NCBI RefSeq assembly: GCF_017876595.1
Contig: NZ_JAGIOG010000001.1
Span: 2,604,001-2,668,000 of the forward strand
Origin: Aeromicrobium fastidiosum
GTDB lineage: Bacteria > Actinomycetota > Actinomycetes > Propionibacteriales > Nocardioidaceae
DNA: 64,000 nt
Direction of reading: 5' to 3'
The notes under the pieces were generated by a model. That model made no database searches. It saw nothing but the letters and a program-made list of their open reading frames with translations, and was not told where the DNA came from. Shown one piece after another: positions 43,531 through 52,048 of this stretch; position 1 is the first letter of the stretch; each line of letters starts with the position of its first letter. Position numbers and translations under genes: made by a program.

Positions 43531-44418
43531 TCAGAGGTCGAGCGTCTGCCAGGCGTGGAGCATCCACGGGATCGCCAGCAGCACCGTGGGAGCGACCAGC
43601 ACCACGACCGATATCGCGTAGGCCGCGACGGACGCCAGCGGGTTGCGCGGGTCGGGGCGCTGCAGTCGCGCCATGCGCACCGCCGCGGCTCCGCCGCTGC
43701 CGAGGGCGCCGGCCGGGGTGGGTGCCCCGGCGAGCGCGACCAGGGCCCCGGCCACGGAGGCGTCGCCGTGCGACCGGCGGGCGGCGTCGTCGGCGAGCAG
43801 CTCGACCATGATCTGGCTCTGCACCAACGGTGCGTCGGTGCGCAGCACACGCGGGAACGCCCGGTGCAGCACCGTGAACGCCTCCAGCACCAGGTCGTGG
43901 CGTCGTCGCACGTGTGCCCGCTCGTGCTCGAGCACCGCGGCGTACTCGCCGGCCGACAGCGTCGAGATCGTCCCCTGCGACACGACGATGCGCGAGGAGG
44001 AGATGCCGGGGACGCAGTAGGCGAGCGGCGTCTCCTCCTGCAGGATGCGCAGGGCCGGTGCCATGCCGTCTGCCTCGCCGAGCAGGTCGACGAGGTGGCG
44101 CTGCCGGCGTCGTCGCGCCTGCGTCTCGCGGTAGACGCTCCACGCTGCCCACCAGAACCGTGTCCAGACCAGCACTCCTGTGCCCAGGATCGCCAGGTGC
44201 AGCGTGACGCGCCACCAGGTCAGCTCATCGTGGGTCACGAGCCACAGGGCCGTGGCCAGTGCGGCACCCGAGATCGCGAGCACCGCGGCGAGGGCGAACG
44301 ACTGCCACAGCACGATCCCGGCGCGGGGCACGAGCAGCGGCCACGACGTGCGGGCGAGCGCCGCCGGGACGGGGAGGGCCAGCGCCAGCCCGATCAGGCC
44401 GAGCAGGACCGGGGTCAC
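43531..44418 (-). CDS. M56-family (BlaR1-like) membrane metallopeptidase without sensor domain
   Basis: 295 residues. Four membrane helices (about 3-22, 35-62, 70-92, and 268-288) and a cytoplasmic zinc-protease domain with HERAH (HExxH) in AVLEHERAHVRRRHDL and a downstream Glu (MVELLADDAARR). At 295 residues it lacks the penicillin-binding sensor of true BlaR1. It should cleave or control the BlaI-type repressor encoded upstream (4-bp overlap). Confidence 0.86.
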   Translation of the reverse strand: MTPVLLGLIGLALALPVPAALARTSWPLLVPRAGIVLWQSFALAAVLAISGAALATALWLVTHDELTWWRVTLHLAILGTGVLVWTRFWWAAWSVYRETQARRRRQRHLVDLLGEADGMAPALRILQEETPLAYCVPGISSSRIVVSQGTISTLSAGEYAAVLEHERAHVRRRHDLVLEAFTVLHRAFPRVLRTDAPLVQSQIMVELLADDAARRSHGDASVAGALVALAGAPTPAGALGSGGAAAVRMARLQRPDPRNPLASVAAYAISVVVLVAPTVLLAIPWMLHAWQTLDL

Positions 44419-44789
44419 TGGGACGTCCGTGCCACGATCTCGTCGAGAGCGGCGCGCAGCGCCTTGGCCTCGTCGGGGTCGACGGTCTGCGCGAAGTGCA
44501 CGAGGGCCGCGGTGCGGTCGGAGCCTGCCTCGTCGAGCGCGGCGTGCAGCAGCTCGGACGTCGCGGCGTCACGGGTGAGGGCCGGCGCGTACTTGAAGGC
44601 GCGTCCGTCGCGGTCCCGGCGCACCATCTGCTTGGTGCCGAGGCGATCGAGGACGGTCATGACCGTCGTGTAGGCGAGATCGTGACCGTGCCCACCGAGA
44701 GCGTCGAGCACCTCCCGCACGGACAGCGGGGCGGAGGCGTCCCACAGGACGTTCATGACGGAGCGTTCGAGCTCTCCGAGGCGAGGCAT
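44415..44789 (-). CDS. blaI: BlaI/MecI/CopY-family repressor
   Basis: 124 residues from the ATG at 44789 (an in-frame TTG at 44798 is less likely). Winged helix MPRLGELERSVMNVLWDASAPLSVREVLDALG with YTTVMTVLDRLGTKQMVRRDRDGRAFKY, then a dimerisation tail (ALDEAGSDRTAALVHFAQTVDPDEAKALRAALDEI). A TAGATT -10 (44797-44802, minus) overlaps the first BlaI box, predicting autorepression and leaderless transcription. It stands divergent from cydABDC, with two more boxes at that promoter. Confidence 0.9.
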   Translation of the reverse strand: MPRLGELERSVMNVLWDASAPLSVREVLDALGGHGHDLAYTTVMTVLDRLGTKQMVRRDRDGRAFKYAPALTRDAATSELLHAALDEAGSDRTAALVHFAQTVDPDEAKALRAALDEIVARTSQ

Positions 44790-44800
44790 GTGACCCAATC

Positions 44801-44881
44801 TACTACGTCAGGTAGTAATTCGTCTTGCGGAGTCGCCCTCTGGGTTACTACAGTCGGTAGTAGTTACTACGACTCGTAGTA
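44801..44881. promoter_or_regulatory. Three BlaI-type operators between blaI and cydA
   Basis: TACTAC-N5-GTAGTA occurs three times: 44801-44817 (at the blaI promoter), 44846-44862 and 44865-44881. The second overlaps TACAGT (44849-44854), a -10 with TTGCGG (44825-44830) as -35 for cydA; the third covers the expected transcription start. Format, symmetry and neighbouring blaI make binding very likely. Confidence 0.85.
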
Positions 44882-44916
44882 GACAGATCGACCAAGCGTG
44901 GATCAAGGGAGCTGAC

Positions 44917-46317
44917 ATGGACGTCCTGGAGCTGGCCCGCTGGCAGTTCGGCATCACGACGGTCTACCACTTCTTCTTCGTCCCCCTCACGATCGGCCTG
45001 TCGGTGCTGGTCGCCGCGATGCAGACCGTCTGGTGGCGCACCGGCGACGAGCGCTGGCTGCGGATGACCAAGTTCTTCGGCAAGCTGTTCTTGATCAACT
45101 TCGCGATGGGCATCGCCACGGGGATCGTGCAGGAGTTCCAGTTCGGCATGAACTGGAGCGACTACTCGCGCTTCGTCGGCGACATCTTCGGTGCCCCGCT
45201 GGCGATCGAGGGGCTGCTGGCGTTCTTCCTCGAGTCGACGTTCCTCGGCCTGTGGATCTTCGGCTGGGACCGGCTCAAGCCCGGCCTGCACCTGGCCTGC
45301 ATCTGGATCGCGGCCCTCGGCACGGTGTTCTCGGCCTACTTCATCCTGGCCGCCAACTCGTTCATGCAGAACCCCGTCGGCTACACGCTCAACCCCGAGA
45401 AGGGACGCGCCGAGCTGACCGACTTCGGTGCCGTGCTGACCAACAAGGTGCTGATGGTGACCTTTCCGCACCAGATCTTCGGCTGCTTCATGGTCGCCGG
45501 GGCGTTCGTCGCGGGCGTCGCGCTGTGGCACATGATGCGTCGACCCGACCGCGATGCGGACGCGTTCCGTCCCGCGTTCCGGATGGGTGCCGTCGTGCTG
45601 CTCGTCGCCGGCTTCGGCACCATGATCTCCGGCGACTTCCAGGGCAAGGTCATGACCGAGGTGCAGCCCATGAAGATGGCCGCCGCCGAGGGACTCTACG
45701 AGGACGCCAAGCCCGCACCCTTCTCGATCCTGACCGTCGGGACGCTCGACGGCTCCAAGGAGGTCTACAAGCTCGAGGTGCCCAAGCTCCTGTCGTTCCT
45801 CGGCACGGGCAGCTTCGACGGGCAGGTGCGGGGCATCGACTCCCTGCAGCGCGAGTACGAGCAGAAGTACGGCCCCGGCGACTACTCGCCCAACATCCCC
45901 GTCACCTACTGGACGTTCCGCCTCATGATCACGACCGGCGGCCTCGCGATGCTGGCCGGCACGATCATGCTCTGGGCGACCCGCAAGGGCCGCACCCCCA
46001 CGTCGAAGTGGCTCCTCCGGTCGGCGATCGTCCTGCCGCTCCTGCCGATGGCGGCGAACTCGTTCGGCTGGATCTTCACCGAGATGGGTCGCCAGCCGTG
46101 GGTCGTGTTCGGCCTCATGCCGACGGCGTCAGGGGTCTCGCCGAGCACGTCGGTCGCCGAGGTGGCGACCTCTCTGGCGATGTTCACGGTGCTCTACGGC
46201 GTCCTCGCGGTCATCGAGGTCAAGCTGCTGCTGCGCTACGTCAAGGCCGGGCTCCCCGAGCTCGAGCCACCGTCCGACCCCGACGACGCCGACGCGCCGC
46301 TCGCGTTCGCGTACTGA
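44917..46317 (+). CDS. cydA: Cytochrome bd ubiquinol/menaquinol oxidase subunit I
   Basis: 466 residues, about nine helices. Heme ligands and quinol site are recognisable: WQFGITTVYHFFFVPLTIG (heme b595 His), the GIATGIVQEFQFGMNWSDYSRFVG block, and FPHQIFGCFMVAG (b558 His); Q-loop of the short type, followed by GWIFTEMGRQPW. Reduces O2 to water with high affinity in low-oxygen or stressed cells. Shine-Dalgarno AAGGGAG. First gene of cydABDC, under BlaI-type boxes. Confidence 0.95.
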   Translation: MDVLELARWQFGITTVYHFFFVPLTIGLSVLVAAMQTVWWRTGDERWLRMTKFFGKLFLINFAMGIATGIVQEFQFGMNWSDYSRFVGDIFGAPLAIEGLLAFFLESTFLGLWIFGWDRLKPGLHLACIWIAALGTVFSAYFILAANSFMQNPVGYTLNPEKGRAELTDFGAVLTNKVLMVTFPHQIFGCFMVAGAFVAGVALWHMMRRPDRDADAFRPAFRMGAVVLLVAGFGTMISGDFQGKVMTEVQPMKMAAAEGLYEDAKPAPFSILTVGTLDGSKEVYKLEVPKLLSFLGTGSFDGQVRGIDSLQREYEQKYGPGDYSPNIPVTYWTFRLMITTGGLAMLAGTIMLWATRKGRTPTSKWLLRSAIVLPLLPMAANSFGWIFTEMGRQPWVVFGLMPTASGVSPSTSVAEVATSLAMFTVLYGVLAVIEVKLLLRYVKAGLPELEPPSDPDDADAPLAFAY

Positions 46318-46341
46318 CCGAATCGGACAGGAGACAGTCCC

Positions 46342-47337
46342 ATGGATCTCACGACCTTCTGGTTCATCCTCATCGCGGTGCTGTGGATCGGGTACCTCGT
46401 GCTCGAGGGATTCGACTTCGGTGTCGGCATGCTCATGGCGTTGCTCGCGCGCGACGACAAGGAGCGCCGCGTGCTGCTCAACACGATCGGGCCCGTCTGG
46501 GACGGCAACGAGGTGTGGCTCATCGTGGCCGGCGGAGCGACCTTCGCGGCCTTCCCCGAGTGGTACGCGACGATGTTCAGCGGCTTCTACATCCCGTTGC
46601 TGCTGATCCTGCTGGCGCTGATCGTGCGCATCATCGGCATCGAGTTCCGCAGCAAGCGGCCGGAGCCGGCCTGGAAGCTACGCTGCGACATCGCGATCGT
46701 CTTCGGCTCCGTCGTCCCCGCCCTCGTGTGGGGGGTCGCGCTCGCCAACATCGTGCGCGGCGTACCGATCGACGCCGACAAGGAGTACGTCGGCGGTCTG
46801 CTCGGACTGTTCAACCCCTACGGCCTGCTCGGCGGGCTCGTGACCCTCACGGTGTTCCTCGTGCACGGCGCGTTCTTCGTCGGCCTCAAGACGACCGGGC
46901 CGATCCGGGAGCGCGCGATCGCGATGGGCCTGCGGGTCGGTGTCCTTGCGGCCTTCCTGACGACGCTCTTCGTCGGGTGGACCGCGATGCGCGACGACAC
47001 CCTGCAGGTCTGGGTGGTCGGCGCGGGCGTGCTGATCGCCTTCGTCCTCGGCCTCGCGGCGGCGAACGCCGGCCGGGACGGATGGGCGTTCGTCGGCACC
47101 GCCGTCGCGATCGGCCTGCTGGTCGTGATGCTGTTCGCGGCGCTCTTCCCGGACGTCATGGTCTCGTCGCTCGACCCGGCGTGGTCGCTGACGACCGACA
47201 ACGCCTCATCGACGCCGTACACGCTGAAGATCATGTCGTGGGTGGCGGTGGCCTTCACGCCGATCGTCGTCGGCTACCAGAGCTGGTCGTACTGGGTGTT
47301 CCGCCGGCGCATCGGCGTGCAGCACATCCCGGGGTGA
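46342..47337 (+). CDS. cydB: Cytochrome bd oxidase subunit II
   Basis: 331 residues with eight or nine helices. FWFILIAVLWIGYLVLEGFDFGVGML is the family opening, followed by GPVWDGNEVWLIVAGGATFAAFPEWYATMFSGFYIPL. Partner of CydA in the oxidase. Shine-Dalgarno AGGAGA before the ATG. Its stop overlaps the cydD GTG. Confidence 0.95.
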   Translation: MDLTTFWFILIAVLWIGYLVLEGFDFGVGMLMALLARDDKERRVLLNTIGPVWDGNEVWLIVAGGATFAAFPEWYATMFSGFYIPLLLILLALIVRIIGIEFRSKRPEPAWKLRCDIAIVFGSVVPALVWGVALANIVRGVPIDADKEYVGGLLGLFNPYGLLGGLVTLTVFLVHGAFFVGLKTTGPIRERAIAMGLRVGVLAAFLTTLFVGWTAMRDDTLQVWVVGAGVLIAFVLGLAAANAGRDGWAFVGTAVAIGLLVVMLFAALFPDVMVSSLDPAWSLTTDNASSTPYTLKIMSWVAVAFTPIVVGYQSWSYWVFRRRIGVQHIPG

Positions 47338-48959
47338 CGAGGATGCCTCCTCTCGACCCCCGACTCGTCCGTCGCTCCCGTGGCGTCCGTCGTCTGCTGG
47401 GCGTCAGCGTCGTGCTCGGCGTGGGCACCGCCGCGACCGTCATCGCCGTGGCTCACGTCGTGTCGGTCGTCGTGGCCCGCCGGTTCGACGGGCAGCCGAT
47501 CGCGGCACTGCCGCTCGTGATCCTGGTCGGTCTCGTCGTGCGTGCGGCGGTCGCGTGGACGCACACCACGGTCGCCGCCCGGGCCGCCGCAGCGGTGAAG
47601 GCCGACCTGAGGCACGAGGTCGTCGACGACCTGCTCGACCCCCGCCGGCTCGGCCCGCGTCCGAGCAGCGCAGGGGTCGTGACCCTGCTCGGCCCCGGCC
47701 TCGACGCCTTCGACGGATACGTCGGCAGGTTCCTGCCGCAGATCGTGCTCTCGGCGCTCGTGCCGCCCGCGATGCTCGTCGCGATCGGTGTCACGGACGT
47801 GCTGTCGGCCGTCATCATCGGGGTCACGCTGCCCATGACGGTCGTCTTCCTGGTGCTGGTCGGACTCGTGACCAAGGACCGCGTCGACCGCCGATGGCAG
47901 GCGCTCGAACGGGTCGGGCGGCACTTCGCCGACGTGCTCGACGGGCTGACCGTGCTGAAGGTCTTCGGCCGGCGGCAGGAGGACGGGCTGAGGCAGGTGG
48001 GCGACCGGCACCGGCGGGAGTCCGGCCGTGCCCTGCGCCTGGCCTTCCTGTCGTCGTTCGTCCTCGACCTGTTCTCGACGCTGGCCGTGGCTCTCGTCGC
48101 CGTCAGCGTCGGCCTTCGTGTCGTCGAGGGGCATCTCGCCCTCGGCCCGGGGCTGTTCGTCCTGCTGCTCGCCCCCGAGGCCTTCGCGCCGATCAAGCGG
48201 CTCGGCTCGCTGTTCCACGACAGCACGGAGGGGGCGGAGGCGACGGCCGGCCTGCTCGCGCTGCTCGAGCACGACCGGCACAACGGCACGCTCGCGGCAC
48301 CCGACCTGCGGCGCGCCGAGATCGTGATCGACGGTGTCGTCGTCCGGCACGACGGTCGCGCCGCGCCGAGTCTCGAGCTGTCGCACCACCGCGTCCGTCC
48401 CGGCGAGTTCGTGGCCGTCACGGGGGCGTCGGGCAGCGGCAAGTCGACGCTCCTGGCACTGCTCATGGCCTTCGAGCGCCCGACGGCCGGATACGTGTTG
48501 GTCGACGACGTCGACCTCGCGTCGATCGACCCGGTCGCGTGGCGCGAGCAGATCGCGTGGGTGCCGCAGGTGCCGGGCCTCGTCGAGGGGACGATCGAGG
48601 ACAACGTTCGCCTGGGCGACCACGCCGCGTCCGGCGACGACGTGCGGGCCGCTCTGCGGGACGCCGGTGCCGGTGACCTCGCGCTGACCCGCCCGATCAG
48701 CGAGTCGGGCACGGACGTCTCGGCGGGGGAGCGGCGGCGCATCGCGATCGCCCGAGCGATCCTGCGCGTCCGGAGCGGAGCGGCACGTCTCCTCCTGCTC
48801 GACGAGCCGACCGCGGGGTTGGACGCGGTTCGCGAGGCGGCCGTGCTCTCGACCCTGCGCGGCCTGCCAGTGACCGTGATCGTGGTCGCGCACCGTCCCG
48901 AGACGATCGGTGCGGCCGATCGCGAGCTGCGCCTCGGTCGCCGGCTGGTGGACGCATGA
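47334..48959 (+). CDS. cydD: CydD-type thiol ABC exporter subunit
   Basis: 541 residues (538 from ATG 47343). Six-helix ABC exporter membrane domain (about 20-300) and an ATPase domain with Walker A GASGSGKST, Q-loop WVPQ and Walker B LLLLDEPTAGLD. The signature is degenerate, DVSAGERRRIAIARAIL, with Ala in place of the first Gly of the SGG triplet, as seen in CydD halves. Exports cysteine/glutathione-type thiols needed for bd oxidase assembly. GTG overlaps the cydB stop. Confidence 0.92.
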   Translation: MTRMPPLDPRLVRRSRGVRRLLGVSVVLGVGTAATVIAVAHVVSVVVARRFDGQPIAALPLVILVGLVVRAAVAWTHTTVAARAAAAVKADLRHEVVDDLLDPRRLGPRPSSAGVVTLLGPGLDAFDGYVGRFLPQIVLSALVPPAMLVAIGVTDVLSAVIIGVTLPMTVVFLVLVGLVTKDRVDRRWQALERVGRHFADVLDGLTVLKVFGRRQEDGLRQVGDRHRRESGRALRLAFLSSFVLDLFSTLAVALVAVSVGLRVVEGHLALGPGLFVLLLAPEAFAPIKRLGSLFHDSTEGAEATAGLLALLEHDRHNGTLAAPDLRRAEIVIDGVVVRHDGRAAPSLELSHHRVRPGEFVAVTGASGSGKSTLLALLMAFERPTAGYVLVDDVDLASIDPVAWREQIAWVPQVPGLVEGTIEDNVRLGDHAASGDDVRAALRDAGAGDLALTRPISESGTDVSAGERRRIAIARAILRVRSGAARLLLLDEPTAGLDAVREAAVLSTLRGLPVTVIVVAHRPETIGAADRELRLGRRLVDA

Positions 48960-50572
48960 CGCGCCTCGCATGGGGGCGCGTGTTCGGCGTCCTGTCGCAG
49001 CTCGCCGCGATCGCGCTGCTGCTCGTCTCGGCCTGGCTGATCGTCCGGGCTGCCGAGCAGCCGCCCGTGCTCTACCTGATGGTCGCGATCGTCTCGGTGC
49101 GGTTCTTCGGCCTGAGCCGCGCAGGGCTGCGCTACGTCGAGCGGCTGCTGACCCATGACGCCGCCCTGGCGCGGGTGACCGAGGCGCGTGTCGCGGCGTA
49201 CCGGGACCTCGACCGGGTCGCGCCGGCCGGGGTGACGGGACGTCGTCGCGGCGATCTCGTCAGCCGGGTCGTGTCCGACATCGACGCCGTGCAGGACCGG
49301 ATGCTGCGGCTGCGCTCACCGTGGGTCGTGGCTCTGGTGTCGATCGCGGCGACGACGGTGCTCGTCGCCGTGATCGATCCGGCCTCGGGCCTGGTGGTCG
49401 GCGGAGCAGCCGGCGCGGCCATGGCGCTGGTGAGGGTCATCGTGCCGTGGGCGGTCCGGCGGTCGGGTGACGACTCGTCCGGCTGGCGGGGCGATCTGGC
49501 CGCCGACGTCAGCCATGGCGTGATCGCTGCCCCCGACCTCGTTGCGTATGGTGCCACCGAGCTGCTGCGCGAGTCGGCGCACCGCAGCATCGACCGACTG
49601 GCCTCGGCACAGCGCAGCACAGCGCGCCTCGCGGGCATCGGAGAAGCCGTGGTGCTGGTCGCGACCGGCATCGCAGTAGCCGTCGTCGCGGGGATGTCGG
49701 CCGGGCTCGCTCCCGTGCTGGTCGGGGTCGTAGTGCTGGCACCCATCGCGCTGATCGAGCCGTTGACGGCTGTCGCCGACGCGGAGGGCCTGCGACCGTC
49801 CATCGAGGATGCCGAACGCCGCCTGGCTGAGCTGGCCGACGCACGTGAGGCCGTCGCCGATCCTGTCGTCGCCCGCTCGGCGCCGACGGCGTTCGCCCTC
49901 GACGTCGATGCCCTCGCGGTCGGCTGGACCGACATCGTCGCGTCCGGGATCGACCTGGTGCTGGCCGAGGGGGAGGTCGTGGCGGTCGCCGGGCCGAGCG
50001 GCTCGGGCAAGAGCACGCTCGCCCTGACGTTGTCGCGCCTGGTCGAGCCGCGCGCGGGAGCCGTCCGGCTGGGAGGCGTCGAGGTCCGCGAGCTGGCCGC
50101 TGCCGACGTCCGCTCGACGATCGGCTACCTGGCGCAGGACGAGATCGTGTTCGACACGACGATCCGCGAGAACCTGCGCATCGCCGCACCGTCGGCGTCC
50201 GATGCGGACCTGCTGGAAGCACTGGGACGAGCCGGGCTCGCCGACTTCGTGGAGTCGTTGCCGGACGGCCTCGACACGGCAGTGGGGGAGCGCGGCAGTC
50301 GTCTGTCGGGCGGTGAACGCCAGCGGCTCTGCCTCGCACGGCTGGTCCTCGGCGGTCACCGGGTGCTCGTGCTGGACGAGCCGACCGAGCACCTCGACGA
50401 GGAGGCGGCGGAGGCGCTGCTCGACGACGTCCTCGCCCTCAGCCCGGAGCGCAGCATCATCGTCGTGACGCACTCCCCGCGCGTCCTCGACCGGGTGGGA
50501 CGGACCCTCGAGCTCGGCTGTCCGGGCAGGCCTGTGGGCCGCCGGACTCGTGGTCAGGCGGCTGGGGTGTAG
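48956..50572 (+). CDS. cydC: CydC-type thiol ABC exporter subunit
   Basis: 538 residues. Six-helix domain (FVLSQLAAIALLLVSAWLIVRA onward) and an ATPase with Walker A GPSGSGKST, Q-loop YLAQDE, canonical signature LSGGERQRLCLARLVL, Walker B VLVLDEPTEHLDEE, and H-loop VVTHSP. Forms the heterodimer with CydD. The last 19 bp overlap the end of the convergent HNH gene, which looks like an insertion next to the stop. Confidence 0.93.
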   Translation: MTRLAWGRVFGVLSQLAAIALLLVSAWLIVRAAEQPPVLYLMVAIVSVRFFGLSRAGLRYVERLLTHDAALARVTEARVAAYRDLDRVAPAGVTGRRRGDLVSRVVSDIDAVQDRMLRLRSPWVVALVSIAATTVLVAVIDPASGLVVGGAAGAAMALVRVIVPWAVRRSGDDSSGWRGDLAADVSHGVIAAPDLVAYGATELLRESAHRSIDRLASAQRSTARLAGIGEAVVLVATGIAVAVVAGMSAGLAPVLVGVVVLAPIALIEPLTAVADAEGLRPSIEDAERRLAELADAREAVADPVVARSAPTAFALDVDALAVGWTDIVASGIDLVLAEGEVVAVAGPSGSGKSTLALTLSRLVEPRAGAVRLGGVEVRELAAADVRSTIGYLAQDEIVFDTTIRENLRIAAPSASDADLLEALGRAGLADFVESLPDGLDTAVGERGSRLSGGERQRLCLARLVLGGHRVLVLDEPTEHLDEEAAEALLDDVLALSPERSIIVVTHSPRVLDRVGRTLELGCPGRPVGRRTRGQAAGV

Positions 50573-51810
50573 GTGGTTCGTCGTCGGCGTCGGATGGGGC
50601 GGCCGTGGCGGGTGGTGAATTCGAAGCCGGTGACGGCGTTGCCGGTGATGTGCAGGTTGCCGCGGTGGAGGAGGTGGTGGCAGCGGGTGCAGAGGCCGAC
50701 GAGGAGGTCGAGGTCGGTGGGCCCACCCTGTGACCACCAGACGGAGTGATGGATCTCCAAGTGGGTGTGATGGCAGCCGGGTGCGGCGCAGACCCCTTGT
50801 TGTCTGGCGATCACGGCACGGCGTTGCTTGAGGTTGGGCTGGTACTTCGCGGTGCCGACGTTCAGCACTTGGGCTTGTTGGCCGTGGCCGCCTTCGCTCA
50901 TGAGGAATGCGGTGGCCTCGCTGATGCACATGAAGTACATGAGCAGGTGTGGCCCGATCGGCCCGAACCCGGCCAGATGGGCGGGTTTCACGTCGGGCAT
51001 CGGTGACGGGGTCCGCAACGGGTTTTCGTTGGTCTGGTGGACGTGGTCGGCGGCTGCGGCGACGGTCTCGGCGTCGACGAACACTGACACGTGGGGTTTG
51101 ACGCCCTTGTCCGACGGCAGGCCGTTTCCGAGGATGTCGGTGAGCAGGTCGTCGATGCCTTGGACGCGGCGTTCGGAGCCGGTGCGGGTGTCGTCCTTGT
51201 CGGTGGGTGCGGAGATGGCGTCGAGGACTTTTTTGAGCTTGGCGCCGGTGATGGCGTTGAGGAACCCGGTGACGTGCCAGCCGTCGGGGACGGCGTTGAC
51301 CTGGAAGTCTTGTTTGTCCATGCCGCGTAGGTGGGCGTCGTCGAGGTCTTCGGGGTGCTTGATGTCTTTGAGCTCGCGCAGGATCTGGAACAACGCACTG
51401 GGTTCGGTGGTCTCGGCGACGACCAGCAGTGGTTCTTGGAGGTCGAGCATGATGTCGAGGCCGAGGTGTTTGAGCCCGAACGCCAATGCGCGCAGGTGGT
51501 GGGCGTTGACCCGTCCGGCGGTGGCGGCGTCGGCGAACAGGGGCAGGTCGCGCAGCACGGCGGTGTTGCGGACCAGCATCGATGCGACACCGGCGTCGAC
51601 GTGCAGCTGGGTGCGGACCCACGCGTTCAACGTGGAGGTGCCGTCGATCTCGTAGTCCTTGGACGCGTCGAGGTCGGCCAGCAGCGTCGAGATCGTCGCG
51701 TCCAAGGCGTCGCGGGCAGCCTGGGCTGCGTGCAATCGGGCGCGGACGTCACCGGACTCCAGGGCGTGCGCGGCTTCGCGCATCGCCTCGATCGCCGGTG
51801 CTGAGTTCAT
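50554..51810 (-). CDS. DUF222 / HNH endonuclease (13E12 family), SOS-controlled
   Basis: 418 residues. DUF222 domain over about 1-290 and a C-terminal HNH nuclease: CAAPGCHHTHLEIHHSVWWSQGGPTDLDLLVGLCTRCHHLLHRG, with the zinc cysteines (C-x4-C, C-x2-C) and the catalytic His. Such genes are multi-copy, mobile-like passengers in actinobacteria. Codon use differs from its neighbours: several AAA lysine codons (for example AAA AAA around 51230) where flanking genes use AAG. A LexA box and a TAGGTT -10 (51817-51822) six bases before the ATG mark it as DNA-damage inducible and leaderless. Confidence 0.9.
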   Translation of the reverse strand: MNSAPAIEAMREAAHALESGDVRARLHAAQAARDALDATISTLLADLDASKDYEIDGTSTLNAWVRTQLHVDAGVASMLVRNTAVLRDLPLFADAATAGRVNAHHLRALAFGLKHLGLDIMLDLQEPLLVVAETTEPSALFQILRELKDIKHPEDLDDAHLRGMDKQDFQVNAVPDGWHVTGFLNAITGAKLKKVLDAISAPTDKDDTRTGSERRVQGIDDLLTDILGNGLPSDKGVKPHVSVFVDAETVAAAADHVHQTNENPLRTPSPMPDVKPAHLAGFGPIGPHLLMYFMCISEATAFLMSEGGHGQQAQVLNVGTAKYQPNLKQRRAVIARQQGVCAAPGCHHTHLEIHHSVWWSQGGPTDLDLLVGLCTRCHHLLHRGNLHITGNAVTGFEFTTRHGRPIRRRRRTTYTPAA

Positions 51811-51823
51811 ACCCCCAACCTAG

Positions 51824-51839
51824 TCGAACAGGTGTTCGA
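51824..51839. promoter_or_regulatory. LexA (SOS) box of the HNH gene
   Basis: TCGAAC-AGGT-GTTCGA is the perfect actinobacterial LexA palindrome. It lies immediately upstream of the TAGGTT -10 of the HNH gene, 13 bp before the ATG. Mycobacterial 13E12 genes are known LexA targets. The rest of 51840-52030 before ftsY shows no gene I can support. Confidence 0.85.
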
Positions 51840-52048
51840 GCGACAGGGTACAAAGTCCTGCAATACCGGGACAATTCTCCTGTCGGTCCCGTCTGATTGG
51901 ATGCCTCCGAACAGGCTCGGCGTCCATGGCGTGGCCGCAGTCTCCGAGGACCGAGGCGCCCGGGGCAGGCGCGAGGGAGCACCTGGCCCAGGCCTACGGA
52001 TAGAGCGCCACGCCGACTGGCGCCGAGCCCAACGCCTAGGATCGTCCG

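Noticed and set aside
51840-52030. Remnant gene between the HNH gene and ftsY
   Set aside because: No frame longer than a few dozen codons with a start signal or recognisable residues; treated as noncoding.
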